Shown: positions 39,925 through 51,466, numbered from the stretch's first letter. The stretch: 64,000 bases of DNA from Dipteris shenzhenensis (GCA_047967505.1 CM106541.1); one strand, 5' to 3'. Numbers and translations are program-made. The notes: generated by a model not told the origin, from the sequence alone.

Positions 39925-41548
39925 TTCGGAGTCACTTGATTCTTTTCGGACAGCCTTGGATATTTTTTGCTCAGCTACAGGGGCACACATTAACTGGCAT
40001 AAATCCTTTCGCCTTTGGATCACTGATGAGGGCACTCCAGGCTGGGGAGTTGACATTGGCTTTTCTTGGATTCAAAGGGGTGTTCCTGTCAAATATTTGG
40101 GATGCTAGGTAGGATTGGCATCTCTCCAGCACAGCATTTTGTCCCAGTACTAGAAAGTATAAGGAAAAAGCTCCTTTTTTGGAGCTCAGCCATGCCTCTA
40201 GAGTTGTGGTAGTGAACCAGGTTCCCTTGGCCATCGCTTGGTTTGTGTGTTCTTGCTGGTGCCGGTCTAGGGATTGCATCACTCAGCTCATTAGACTAGT
40301 CATGAATTTTTTATGGAGTGGACTTAATGGCACGGCAGATGTTGCAGCGAGGGTGGCCTGGGAGACCATTATTCTCCCTACATGGGAAGGGGGCCTTAAT
40401 ATCATTGACCTGGACTTGCAGTGCAGGGCATTGCTTTGTAAGGTGGTGGTGAGGGGACTCATGCCTCGGCAGGAACCTTGGAAGGATTTCTTTTTTGGAC
40501 GCATTCAGGCTTGCACACCTACCTTGGGAGATGATTGGGTGGACAGCCCTCGCTGGATTCTTACTTCCGCCTCTCTTAGGTCTCCTGCCTCTCCTCTCAT
40601 GACTACCATCCTGAAAGCTTGGGGGAGATTCAGGAACACTCTTCACAAGGTTCCGCCCTCTACCCTTGAAGAGATTGATAGGCTACCGGTCATTTGGAAC
40701 AATAGTATACTTAATGAGCATTGCAGACCACTGGGCACTTCCCATTATATGCAGTGGTCTAGATGGGAGAGAGGCCCCGCCTACACAGTAGGCACTTGGA
40801 AGGCATTTATCAAGTTACCTGAGGATCAGAGGCTACAGTCCGTGAGTCACCTCATAAGGGTAGCACGCAGGATTCAGCAGATAGATGCAGCCAGTGGAAT
40901 GGACACTTGAGATGCCTATTACTTCCACCACTTGGATGGGAGCTTTTTCGAGGACAGCAGTTTCTCTACAGGTGATTGCTCTTCGAGGTCTCGAGGAAGA
41001 TGCTCTCGTCTTTGACGTTGGCGATGGAGGTATACTCTCTAGATCCATGGATGATATTCTTCTAGAGGTTGCCTTTCAGCCTGTCAGGATTGCTGGTTTT
41101 GTGGACCATGGAGCGGGCTTGCAGTGGTACTTAGACCCCGACCCTCTGCTCTTGGCCCTGGGATCCTAGAGGTTGTGGTTATATGGAGGTGCACCTATCA
41201 GGTGCTTGTAGTGGGACCCAAGAGAGTGGAAGTGGATAGATCAGGGGCACAGAGAGAGGGGGATTCCCTTCTTTCGTTTCACGGTTGGTAATGCCAGGAG
41301 ATTTCAGCTGAGCAGTAGAGGTTGGATTCCCTCCAGAGCCCCCCATTGGGAGAGCTTCTTCATCACCACAGATTTACGTAGGAATTTCTGGAGGAGGCTT
41401 TGGAAATTCCTCAGAAATAGGAATATTTGGCTTTCTATTAATGGAGGGATTGCAGTGAACCTGTGGAGATCACGATTTGGGGCTGATCCCACTTGCCCTC
41501 GCTGTCATTTTACAGAGGAGTCAGTGCGACATTGCCTTTGCGAAAAAG

Positions 41549-43051
41549 AGACTTCTATTAAGTATTAAAGAAAACCGGTAGAGCAAGCTCCATACGGGAA
41601 TACGGGATACACCATGCAATGCATGAAAAGCTCAAGAGCCAAAAAGAAAGGATTGAGGCTGATAGTGCCATCTCAATCTGGTAGCAACCTCTGAGAAAAA
41701 GGGAGAACCCCTCCAAACTCGAAGAAATACAGTCCTCCTACAAGAGGGTGCCTGTGAAGGGCCTTGCATGCTAGCCCCTATGGCTATCAAAGTGTGAACC
41801 GTGTCACTCCAAATACCCATGAACACCTGTGATGGGTGTATCTGGGTGTCATCCAAGGCCTCTGTGCATCTGGCTCTCCAAATGTGCCAAGAGGAAATGC
41901 TAGCCAAAATCTCCCAAGAGGCGTCCACTGAAACATGTGAAGCTCTGAAAGGAATATGTGGTACATCCTAAAGAGAGCAGGGCTCTATCACCTATCGGCG
42001 GATCAAGAGTGCCCAAGAAGAAGGCTCACCCTCATAAAACAGCTGGGGCCCAGTAAGGGATAACCATGCGATTGAGCCCCAAGTCATAAAGAAAGGGGAA
42101 GTATGAAAATGCTGAGTATCCGAGCAACTCCTTTCCAAATAATTCTCGCTTGATTGCAGTCCCAGAGGCAATGTCGCACTGACTCCTCTGTAGAATGACA
42201 GCGAGGGCAAGTGGGATCAGCCCCAAATCGTGATCTCCACAGGTTCACTCAAATCCCTCCATGAATAGAAAGCCAAAAGAAAAGTGATCTTTCTATTTCT
42301 GAGGGATTTCCAGAGCCTTCTCCAGAAATTCCTACGCAAATCTGTGGTGATGAAGAAGCTATCCCAATGGGGGGCTCTGGAGGGAATCCAACCTCTACTG
42401 CTCAGCTGAAATCTCCTGGCATTACCAACTGTGAAACGAAAGAAGGGAATCCCCCTCTCTCGGTGCTCATGATCTATCCACTCCCACTCTCCTGGGTCCC
42501 ACTGCAAGCACTTGATAGGTGCACCTCCATATAACCACAACCTCCAAGATCCCAGGGCCAAGAGCAGAGGGTCGGGGTCTAAGTACCACTGCAAGCCCAC
42601 TCCATGGTCCACAAAACCAGCAATCCTGACAAGCTGAATGGCAACTTCTAGAAGAATATCATCCGTGGATCTAGAGAGTATACCTCTATCCCCAACGTCA
42701 AAGCCCAGAGCATCTTCCCTAAGACCTTGAAGAGCGATCACCTGTAGAGGAACTGCTGTCCTCGAAAAAGCTCCCATCCAAGTGGTGAAAGTAATAGGCA
42801 TCTCAACTGTCCATTCCACCGGGATGGCTGTATCTATCTGCTGAATCTTGCGTGCTATCCCTCTGAGGTGACTCACGGAATGTAGCCTCTAATCCTCAGG
42901 TAGCCTGATAAAAGCCTTCCAAGTGCCTACTGTGTAGGCGGGACCTCTCTCCCACGCAGACCACTGCATATAATGGGAAGTGAGGTCTGCCATGCTCATC
43001 AAGTATACTATCATTCCAAATGATCGACTGCCTATCAATCTCTTCAAGGGT
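41549..43051 (-). mobile_element. Inverted LINE segment E2 inside the E1 3' part
   Basis: Minus-strand copy of the last ~1.5 kb of the same LINE family: late thumb (LEEIDRQSIIWNDSIL near 43040), C-terminal domain (TWMGAFSRTAVPLQVIAL, DDILLEVAIQLVRIAGF), zf-RVT (CPRCHSTEESVRHCLWDC near 42190) and 3' UTR to 41549. It lacks an A tail. It faces the E1 copy of the same region (about 40650-41543), forming an imperfect inverted repeat with arms of ~0.9 kb. About 500 bp of E1 is missing at the junction. Confidence 0.75.
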
Positions 43052-43211
43052 AGAGGTTGCTACCGGATTGAGATGGCACTATCAGCCCCAATCCTTTCTT
43101 TTTGGCTCTTGAGATTTTCATGCATTGCATGGTGTATCCCGTATTCCCATATGGAGCTTGCTCTAACGGTTTTCTTTAATACTTAATAGAAGTCTCTTTT
43201 TTGCAAAAAAA
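43052..43211 (+). mobile_element. 3' UTR and A tail of LINE E1
   Basis: Plus-strand LINE terminus ending aagtctcttttttgcaaaaaaaa, directly followed by the right target duplication ATTAATGGTGGA (43212-43223). Confidence 0.85.
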
Positions 43212-43223
43212 ATTAATGGTGGA

Positions 43224-43510
43224 GGACATGGATATGACGCACCGAGCACTGATCCGGTGAGGATCCACTTCCCAGCCTCCCACGAGAGTACAAAGCTATT
43301 CTCCCATCCATAGGTCATGCTTTTGGCACGATGCTGGAGTCTCCACCAGACACAACAACTTCGATTGTAGTGGAGGATGGGGTCCCTAGACTCTGGCTAG
43401 TGGTGGAGTGCTTAGAGGCCCTTTAGACGAGATCTATCTTGAGACTCTAGATAAGAGGGAGCTCCGCTAGAGGGTCGAGATATCAGGGTTACCAGGTTAG
43501 TGACTTAAAG
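43224..43510 (+). mobile_element. LINE K, right part of ORF1
   Basis: Continues LINE K after E1. ggacatggatatgacgcacc corresponds to gacgtggatttgactcatca in F1 (3308). The section tcatgcttttggcacgatgc corresponds to gggcttttggcacaatgcct. Joining 12694 to this piece rebuilds an ORF1 stretch parallel to F1 3280-3590. Stops are present. It fades out near the expected zinc knuckle. Confidence 0.6.
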
Positions 43511-43700
43511 GTCTATTGAGGGGGCACGTGGCATGGGACTATCCTAGAGGTCAGAGATGGGTCCCTCCCTCACCTCCTCCGCAGGTTCAACCGGGATAGT
43601 AGGGTGCAGCTCAGGCAGGTAGACCTCAACATGCACGTAGATAGCAGCACTAGCATTATTAGCATCAGCAAACAAAATTCCCATACCACTTGGCTGGAGC
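43511..43700. other. Unassigned stretch
   Basis: About 190 bp. A 69-codon open frame on the minus strand (43544-43753) has no recognised domain and may be a LINE ORF1 C-terminal relic. Nothing firmer is visible. Confidence 0.3.
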
Positions 43701-44625
43701 AATCCGAAGGGAAGTGGACCAAAGTTGGAAAGAAAAAGAGATTCGATGGGCAAATTTTTTTGACTTGGTAGTTATCCAACGCCTCTGTTCATGCACAAAA
43801 AATTGTGGGGAGTGGTGTCAGGCACTAAGAAGAAACCTAAAATCAGAACAAAAGAATGAGAGGGCTCTAGGAGTGATGGGTCGTCTGTTAGGAGCAAAAT
43901 ATTTCCACTACATTGATGTCTTAAAGACTGCAGCATAAAATTGGAAGACGTAGAGACATTGTTCGGGGCAAAGATATAATATTCAAATTACTGAAGCTGA
44001 AGCTATACGACCTGTAGATGGGAGAAATTGAAGGACTTGAAGTTTCTTGAATCGTATGCAGGCATTACTGAGGCAGCTCAATGATATTGTCAAATTTTAC
44101 GATTGCATGTCACTTTTGTTGAGTGAGGAGAAATGGGAATAAGGGTCTTCAGAATGCCTGGAGAGCATTCATATGCTGCAAAACAAAAGAGAAAAGCAAC
44201 AAAAAATGCAAGGGAGGATACACGTGAGTGTCTTTACTGTGGGAAGCTAGGCCATTTTGAGAGATTTTGCATTAAAAAGCAGAAGGATGAAGCTACAAGT
44301 AAAGGAAAGGTGGATGTTTGTGCTATGACGAGTCTCCAAAGGTCGATGTGACTAGGTTTCAGGGTTGCTGAGTGATGGTAACTGTGTTGGATGATCAATA
44401 AGGTGGGTTGGTCATCTTTTAGTTGTTCACAAAGTGTGTGTTCGAATTCTTAGCAGAGTTTGGTTCCTTTCCCATTCTGTCATGGAAGGGGGGGATTGTT
44501 GGATTTGTGTTTAGGGAACGCCCTCATGAGGGGTTTCAGTAGGCCTAAAAGGTCCTATGATATTGGTATTTGATTGGTGGTTATAGGCTGGCTCTTCTAC
44601 ACTGATTGGTCCATGCAATGGAGAC
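43701..44625 (+). pseudogene. Decayed Copia gag with CCHC knuckle and start of a 3' LTR
   Basis: UBN2-type Copia Gag fragments: LGVMGRLLGAKYFHYIDVLK near 43870, a MQALLRQLNDIVKFYD segment near 44055 in another frame, then CLYCGKLGHFERFC at 44229-44270, an intact CX2CX4HX4C. Frameshifts and stops break the N-terminal half. At 44488-44497 a G-rich purine tract is followed by TGTTGGATTTGTG, read as the start of a 3' LTR cut off near 44625 by a LINE. No pol lies between, so this was probably another gag-only element. Confidence 0.6.
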
Positions 44626-47600
44626 ATTTTTGGGTGGCTGAGACAGAGGCGACTGTCAATGCATGTATTTACACGTTGTCGTTCTGAGGTCTATGATGAG
44701 GGAGAGCTTATCACAGGCCGAGAAGTTTGGATGGGTCTCCACATGGGTGAGTCTAGGATTGGCATCTTGAATACGTACGCACTAGCCTTTAGATAGCATT
44801 GCCCTGCTTTATGGAGGTGTTTAACAGATTCCCTCCCATACGTTGATCCTAGATTGTAGGGGACGACTTCAACAACTTAGAATTTGCAGAAGACAAACAT
44901 GGAGGATCTTCTTACACAAAGATGCCAGCAGCAGGAGCACCTGGGAAAAATTTATCTTCGCGGTTAGCGGCAAAGACCCATGGAGAGAGGTGTAGTTCAA
45001 TAGGATCTCAGCAGCCTCCATTTCACCTTTGGGCAGCAGAGACATGATGGCTTATTGGAGTTCCTGGACAGGTTCTATGGTGGGGGTTGGAGTGCTGCAT
45101 AGAGGGGGTTTCACAGGGATTTTGGTAGGTACCACGATGTCGGATCACTCCCAAGTTGTGTTTCACTTAGATCATCCCTAGAAAGGATTACCCCAAAGAG
45201 GGTTTGCATGCTAAACGACCTTCTTCAGGACGAGGAGTTGTAGCACGCAGATGCAGAGATCTGGCGGCAGCCAAAAGTACGGCCTAGTGATAGATGGGCC
45301 TCTTGAGTAACTGAGGCAATTCAGAAGAGTAGCACAGAGCTAGAGTCCCAGGACCTGAGATGGAGTCACACTCTTTAGGAGGAGCGAGAGAGAGCCTTGC
45401 GACAACGCGACTTAGCTTCCATAGAGAGAATCAGAGAGCATGATCCAAATTCAGTGGCTCCGCGATCGCTATATTTGTGCTATGCTGTTGGGTTGGTAAG
45501 TCAATTTATGCAGACTCAAAGGAAACCGCATTTGGATGCGGCTAGACGCATACTGAGGTATGGGAAGTCCACATTGCAGTATGGGCTATTTTATGAGACT
45601 GGGGCTCAGATACAATTGCATGGATACACTGATGCTCATTGGGCTGGTAGTATTTCTGATAGACGATCTACCAGTGGATATGTGTTTTCTTTTGGGAGTG
45701 TTGCAATCACTTGGAGCAGCAAGAAATAGCCTACAGTTGCCTTGTCGAGCACAGAGGTTGAGTACAGGGGTGCAGCAATGGCTGCATATGAGGTAGCTTG
45801 GTTGCATAAGCTACTTTATGATATGCATCAGTATAGATGGGCCAGTTGTCATTTATTGTGACAACATGAGAAGTATACACTTGGCAAATAACCCAGTCTA
45901 TCATGCTAGAACAAAGCACATTGAGGTGCATTATCGCTATGTGCAGGAGAAGGTTCTAGTAGGTTTTATTGATCTAGTTTATGTCAGCACAGAGGATCCA
46001 GTAGCTGACATATTCACGAAGGAATTGGGCGCAGAGAAGCTGCACAAGTTCAGAGACCTGCTTGGTGTGCAGGGGTGGATGTCTACTGACATTTGTTTTC
46101 AGTCCAAGTACGAGACTCCCACGATCCACTTAGCCCGGAGGCAGTTTAGGATCAGGTTTTGATAGTGGCCCCGTTGAGCTTGAGGAAGCACTTAGAGGCA
46201 CCGTTCATGGACGAGGAGCTGTGGGAGGCCCTCAATGCCATCTCTCCCCAGAAGTGCCCTGGGAGGACGGTCTGACTCCAGTCTTCTTTTCGTGTTTTTG
46301 GGAGTTTATAGTCACCCCATTGAGGCATGCTTGTAAAGAGATCTTTGACTTCGGGTCACTCCCTCTTGATTGAGCCAGTGCTGGATTGATTGATCCCGAA
46401 GGATACAGATTCGACATTTGCCAGTGGAGACCAATCACCCTTCTGGACACTGAATACAAGATCTTAGGCAAGGTCTTGAGCTTGCGGTTGCAGCCCTACC
46501 TCTTTGATATCATCCACAACACACAAACCAGCTTTGTCCAGAAGCAACATCTTAGACAATATCTTCTTTTTTTGGGAGGCTGTAGACTGGGCTAGGGAGG
46601 AGTTACAGCCCCTAGCTATCCTTCTCCTAGAATTATGAGAAGGCTTATGATAAGGTGCAGTGGTCTTTCTTAGAGGGCACTATGTGCACGCTAGGCTTCT
46701 CAGGCTGTTGGATCTAGGGGATTTCAGTTCTCTATGCAGGGAGCTCTAGCCAACTGCTCATTGGCGGTCACATGGGCAAGGCCTTCTCTCTCTACCGATT
46801 TGTTCGACAGGGCTGCCCCCTTCCTCTTCTGCTTTGTAGCCGAGGCACTAGGCTACTTTTTGCACTCCAAGCTGCAGGGCTGACTGACTAGGATGAGACT
46901 CCCAATCTGACAAGAGGAGGAGCTTTTGGATTCAGAGTTTGCAGATGACACGGCACTGTACATGGTGGGATAAGCGATGAGCTTGGAGGCAATCAAAGGA
47001 GCTTGGGCCATATATTGTGAGGCCTCCGGGGCCTAGATCAATTGGACCAAATTGATTGACTTCTTCACAGGGACGAAGGAGGTCCAGGAGGTCTGAGACT
47101 AGGGTGTTACCTTTGGTTTTCAGTGGATCTTGCTGGGGCAGACAACGAGATACTTGGGATGTTAGGCAGGGATCGACATTTCAGCAGAGCAGCAGATTGG
47201 CCCGGTTCTAGAGAGTGTCTATGGCAAAAGATCTTATATTGGAGCTCTGCCAAGCTCTCTCTAGCAGGGAGGGCTCTTGTGGTCATCCATGTCCTTCTAG
47301 CCATGGCCTGGTACATTGACTCCTGTTGGTGTTTTCATCGGGGCTGCATGGGTAGCTCAAGCACCTGGTGTGCAATTTCCTTTGGGCTAGTTCAGATGAC
47401 ATGAGGAACACCAGGATCCGGGTTGCATGGCAGAAAGTAATCATGCCGCAGGGTCGAGGAGGCCAAGGCATCATTGATCTAGAGATGCAAAGAAGAGCCC
47501 TCTTGGGAAAGTTAGTGGTTCGTGGCCTCACCCTAGGTAGAGAGCCTTGGAAGCTCCTCCTATAGAGGGGGATTCTCATGGTGAACACCTCACGTGTACA

Positions 47601-47886
47601 GGCGGTCACTGGTAGAAGTCTCACCGATGGCTCTTCTCTCGGAGGCACCCCTCATGGATAAGGGATCCCCACTGATGCGGAGCCTTTTTAGGGTGTGACA
47701 AAGATTGGAAGAGGACTCATACAAGCCCCACCTTGCTACCAAGACGAGTTTGAGCATCAACCCCTCATCTGGCACCTAGAGGTTCGAGATCTGGATGGAT
47801 ATCTGCTCGGACAGTGGTCAAATATAGGTTGGGCTCAGTGGGACAGTGATCCAGCTAGCTCCTTTAGGGCATGGAGTAGGAGGTAA
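44626..47886 (+). mobile_element. LINE L (endonuclease and RT), interrupted by a Copia fragment
   Basis: Plus-strand LINE of the F1/K type. Endonuclease from ~44700 (SRIGILNTYALAF, then GDDFNNLEFAEDKHGG near 44861), linker to ~45465 (QRDLASIERIREHDPN), a Copia RNase H piece at 45475-46161, then linker/RT from 46162 (FMDEELWEALNAISP; RT box EFADDTALY near 46940), thumb to ~47590 and C-terminal remnant to 47886. About 230 bp of LINE seen in F1 (roughly 5985-6215) is absent where the Copia piece sits. Many stops; no frame survives. Confidence 0.65.
45475..46161 (+). pseudogene. Copia RNase H / C-terminal Pol fragment
   Basis: The only LTR-element pol sequence in the window. It reads CYAVGLVSQFMQTQRKPHLD, RRILRYGKSTLQYGLFYETG, GYTDAHWAGSISDRRSTSGY, a TAG at 45727-45729 where other Copias have Gln (SSKKQPT), then LSSTEVEYRGAAMAAYEV, and after a frame change the KHIEVHYRYVQEKV and DIFTKELGAEKLHKFRDLL tail typical of Copia RNase H. 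The catalytic Asp in TDADW appears as TDAHW. No LTR is seen on either side; it is flanked by LINE sequence. Confidence 0.8.
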
Positions 47887-48310
47887 TGGTGTTGATCACA
47901 AGTAGGAACGTTGCCATGTATAAAAATCTGAGAACCGCCTTATAGAACTGACCATCAAGCAACCATCGCATAGATGCTCCAGCACAAACAAACCAGAAGC
48001 TTGCTGCCAGCCGGTGAGCAGCTCCATGAACCAAGGAAAGGGCACAGATGGACATCGTGTGTTCCGACTCTCATGGAGAACCTCAAACCACCCTAGCAGG
48101 ACAAGACTGTGAAAAGGCAACGAGCACGTTGTTCTGCATGAACATTTGCCATGTGGCAAACAGCCTTCTAGTAGGTTACCACACCCTGCATACCCAACCA
48201 AAATTGCCAATAGGATGATGGGCTAGGACCTCGAAAAAAATCTGCACGAGAACCATCATGGGCCCTATCCAAGGTTGGATTCAGTATAGCGCTGGCCGTG
48301 ACTTGAGAAT

Positions 48311-48845
48311 TTAGAGTAGAGCATCACAAAGGACAAGAATAGGGGTGTCCACTCCAAGGCTAGATTTGGTGCAGCACTGGCCACAACCTAAGAGGAATCC
48401 GAGCATCATTAGTTGCGACAGGATGAGGAATGACCGAGGGCATTGTAGGGACGGGGTCAGAGTGGATGAGGGACCCTCTTGCTTTGTAGGTAGTGGAGGA
48501 ATCACTGTAACTGAAATGCAGCGTGAGGCAGCATGTACAAGATGTGCAACCAATGTCGGATGAGAGGGCGGTGCTGAAGGTACACTATGCCGAGTATAAG
48601 AAGGGGCCACACCAGAAGATTTGTTATGTTTTTTCTTCTTCTTAAGCAATCTCTAGCTCCTAAATATCTTGCATATCCGACACTGGTCTTGCCCGCCCAT
48701 GATTTCGAGTCTTTGCTGAAAAAGAGAGCCATTAGAGCAATGGATCATGATGTGGTTGGAAAAAATATTAATCCAGAGAATGCTATGTTTGTGTATCTTG
48801 TAATATGGAGAGACCTTGTCGATGTGGAAGGCACGACACCCTCTA
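48311..48845 (-). pseudogene. LINE ORF1 fragment inside LINE M
   Basis: Minus strand: INIFSNHIMIHCSNGS and QQRLEIMGGQDQCRICK match the segment just before the zinc knuckle in E1 (NISDDNIMLQ, QDQCRICR), then a lysine-rich run (LKKKKKHNKSSG) like PKKKRGP. The central HFARD part of the knuckle is missing. The proline-rich C-terminus follows to 48311. Confidence 0.55.
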
Positions 48846-49647
48846 TCAACTAAGCCGCCATGCTCCAAGTGGTGAATACTCTGCATCTGGGCCACAATCC
48901 AAAGGGTCCTAGCCAGATGCTCTGGGCACTCAGGTAGCTCCAAAGGCAATGTGGGATCGTCTCCAAGACACCATCCATGCATCTATGGCAAAGCCCATCC
49001 ACCCGCATTTGTTGTAGCCAAGGGCCTAGGGGTAGACCTCCGTGAGCGATCAACCAAAAGAAGTATGAGATCTTTAGTGGCCAAAAGCTGGACCAGAGCC
49101 ACGTCCAAAAGCGAGAACGGCCCTCTTCGGATACCTAGTGCTTAGTCCAATGTCTCTCTCAAGATTCCACATTGATGCCTCGCGTCCAATCCTTGCAGTG
49201 TAAGAGAAAAGGGTATCTCCTCCACCCTCTCTGTGTGATCTATACTAGATGGCCAAAACCACTCTCCTAGGTCCGACTTGATCTCCCAAAGGGGTCTACC
49301 ATCCTGATCCGGGATGCTAGGAGGGTTGATAAACCATGACTTGCCTAAACGGCCTACCACCCTAATGAGCTGCCAATGAAGTGAGTCTAGGTTCCCATCC
49401 TTCTCTAGGTCTCCCTCTATCAATGGTTGGAGTCGTCCCCCAGCCCCTACTCTAAAGAAACTGGCTCGACCACTGCCTCGCCTCATCATAACCTGCAGAG
49501 GGACCCGTCTTGGAGAACTGTCCCAGCCATCTGTCATCTGTCCAAGTCTGCAGTGGTGCCTTCCACCACCCCAAATGGTAATTACACATAATCTGGCCAA
49601 AAATGTAAATGTAGAGAAATCAAGTGTGTGAAAATGCCATGAGGAGC

Positions 49648-49671
49648 TGTGTGTGTGTGTGTGTGTGTGTG
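49648..49671 (+). repeat. (GT)n microsatellite
   Basis: About 12 uninterrupted TG/GT units within LINE M. Confidence 0.9.
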
Positions 49672-50896
49672 AGCTTCCTAGCTCGAGCAACATGGGATGA
49701 GCCCTGAATTCTTCTCCAGAGGCCCATGAGAGCCTCTCCTGATCCTGACAATTAAGAAAGCAAGACCCTGCCAAATCCTTTGTGCCTCTCTGCATGGAAT
49801 GAATATCTATCTGTAAGGCATTGTGGGCATTGGGTGTCTACTCCAAAGAACCTCTCCAGAGGTTCACATGTAGACCTTGATGCTGCAATGGGCAGAAATA
49901 AATGGAGACCATCTCCTCTATGAGAACTGCAAAGGTGCCTCCTAAAGTAGGTCAAAATGGGGGTACTGTCAAAACTATCCCAGTGTGCTCTCCTGGTGGG
50001 TGACCACTGCAAATCCCGGATCAATGATCTCTTGGCATTCTTGATAGTGTAATCAAAGCCACACATACTATCCTCCATGGAGCCAAAGCATCAGTCCATC
50101 TCCACTCTCGAGGCCCCATGGTAAATGCTGAAGGGGGGAGCCATCATACAATGAGAGTCACCATGAATTGCCCTCGACAAGAGAAGGATGGGTTCAATAA
50201 ACCAGCATCCTTGTATGTACCTAACAACTTTGAAAGTGTCGTGATGGGTTCCTGAACTGAAAGTCCCATCTAGTCTCCACACTCCTGGTCTACATGGGGA
50301 ACCATGTCACCTCCTAGTTCCAAACAATGCAAATAACCTGTAGAAGAAAACCCATGCCTCGCAGGAGTCCATGCATATTATGAACACCCATAATGTGTTG
50401 AAATTACAGACAAGGCATTCAAGGTCCTTAATGAGGATCTAGAGTACCAACACCACATATAACATCACATTAAAGGCCCAAATATCATTTAAAATCAGAG
50501 AATAGAACTCCATCTCCCTGTCCCCCGACCTCTGCTTTGCCAGCTAGCCAGTCTAGAGGGATGGCTGTATCAATATTCAAGGTGTGCCTGCTACCTCTAC
50601 AGTCCTGAATAATGATGTCCTTCTCTGGTGAAGGCAACTCTCTGAATGCCCACTAGGCACTGAGTGTGGATGCAGGTCCTCTCTCCAATCTAAACCACTG
50701 CATAAAGCCTGAGTGACCCAAAAGGATGGCCTAACTCTAATATAGACTCTCACTAAACGACAGTTCACATCACATCAGAAAGAGAAACTAGGATTTAAGA
50801 ACAGATAAGCATGGCACGTTTGAAAACATTATCTGAAAGAATTTGAAGAGACATTCTCAAAAAAAAAATTGCTGCATGTTTATAAATGATATATAC

Positions 50897-51174
50897 CTGA
50901 GAAGACTATTAATCTCCTGAATCCTTAAGTTCTTTTCATGTATTTGCTTGATGATTTTCCTCTTTATCTCCCTCAAGGCCAAAAACTCATGGTTGAACTG
51001 CATTTTTTGTTTGTAGACTGCTTCTTTTAGAAGTAGCATTTCGTTCCTTTTTTTCTTTGCATTAGTTTGCTGGTTAATGGGCCGCACATGTTCAAGATCT
51101 GATTTCAACTTGAAATCACCCATGTTAGATTCCGCATACTTTATAGCCGCAACATCATCTTCGTTCTCACATTC
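50897..51174 (-). CDS. Host-gene exon, CFAP43/CFAP44-like coiled-coil segment
   Basis: A 278-nt open exon on the minus strand with plausible splice sites: acceptor GTCTTGCAG|GAATG at 51175/51174 and donor CTCAG|GTATATAT at 50897/50896. The product begins ECENEDDVAAIKYAESNMGD, continues with FKLKSDLEHVRPINQQ, then a Lys/Glu/Leu-rich helical stretch (LLLKEAVYKQKMQFNHEF, LALREIKRKIIKQIHEKN, IQEINSLL). The pattern recalls the C-terminal coiled coils of the axonemal proteins CFAP43/CFAP44 (Chlamydomonas FAP43/FAP44), which tether inner-arm dynein. That is recall of family features, not a search result. No relation to the LINEs or LTR elements; codons are free of lesions. Confidence 0.45.
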
Positions 51175-51299
51175 CTGCAAGACCACATTTGGCTGAGCAT
51201 ATTACAATAGAAAGGTACAAATGACACATCCATCAGCCTATTATGAGTTTTTCCTACCTCGCAATAGTCATGTTCCATTGGTTGAGATCAGAAAAGGCC

Positions 51300-51466
51300 C
51301 CTTGTTCACATTTCCCTTCCCCCCCCCCACCCAAATAAAATGACTTCTGTTAAGTACAAAACAAGCCCCAAGAGCGACATGCTCAAGGCAAGAGTACATC
51401 ATGCATAGCGTGAGGAAAACCATGGAGGATCCTCATGCATAGCGTGAGAAGAACGATGGAGGTACC
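51300..51466 (-). repeat. LINE 3'-tail remnant and 34-bp tandem repeat inside the intron
   Basis: Intron sequence from ~51335 resembles a reversed LINE 3' terminus (aaaatgacttctgttaagta...). It ends in two 34-bp copies (51399-51432 and 51433-51466, each starting tcatgcatagcgtgag). The second copy reaches the exon end and includes the splice donor. A C-run lies at ~51310. Confidence 0.5.

Larger units (their letters stand above)
16875..41545 (+). pseudogene. LINE E1 ORF2 (endonuclease, RT, zf-RVT), split by the array
   Basis: The ATG at 16875 starts MRIANWNIQGLGG, overlapping the ORF1 stop as ATGA. Endonuclease: DILFLQEHKLDVRDC (near 16963), LGTRGGTCISVSDSILPL, then after the array TITPSKAQWVLLLIDRRKV and GFLNLYAPNNRGD. 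Lesions include a TGA soon after FWKELLS (about 38050) and GKFNMVE where the catalytic GDFN Asp is expected. RT at 38777-39661 contains WRPITLLGTLYKILAKAM, LDFEKAYDRVDW, RQGCPLAPFLFLFVAEAM and LADDTTIFIE (catalytic ADD). Thumb at 40179-40910; zf-RVT CPRCHFTEESVRHC at about 41490. Cannot be functional as it stands. Confidence 0.8.
12707..43211 (+). mobile_element. LINE E1, near full-length L1-type element, host of the nested array
   Basis: The visible parts in order are a polypyrimidine leader (12707-13190), ORF1 (13282-16878), ORF2 endonuclease (16875-17130, continued at 37925), RT (38777-40100), thumb (40150-40880), C-terminal domain and zf-RVT (40885-41545), an inverted LINE segment (41549-43051) and a 3' UTR with A tail (43052-43211). 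A 12-bp target duplication flanks it and it lies within LINE K. It is interrupted by Copia D (14611-16827) and the LTR array (17131-37920); both rejoin cleanly when removed. ORF1 and ORF2 carry point lesions, so E1 was dead or dying. Confidence 0.85.
47887..50768 (-). mobile_element. LINE M, minus strand, C-terminal half with an embedded ORF1 piece
   Basis: Reading leftward: late thumb (50768-50580), C-terminal domain (WDSSPRRVPLQVMMRRG near 49520; PLWEIKSDLGEWFWPSSI near 49270), zf-RVT (LCHRCMDGVLETIPHCLW near 48970), then an ORF1 fragment (48311-48845), then terminal ORF2/3' sequence (48240-47890). No A tail is visible. A diverged subfamily compared with E1. All frames are broken. Confidence 0.6.

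Noticed and set aside
43544-43753. A 69-codon minus frame as a small gene
   Set aside because: No start context, homologue or neighbour supporting it; it lies between LINE K and a Copia remnant.
48587-48853. An 88-codon plus-strand frame that looks host-like (PTLVLPAHDFESLLKKRAIR)
   Set aside because: It is the antisense of a minus-strand LINE ORF1 fragment with the QDQCRICK knuckle start.
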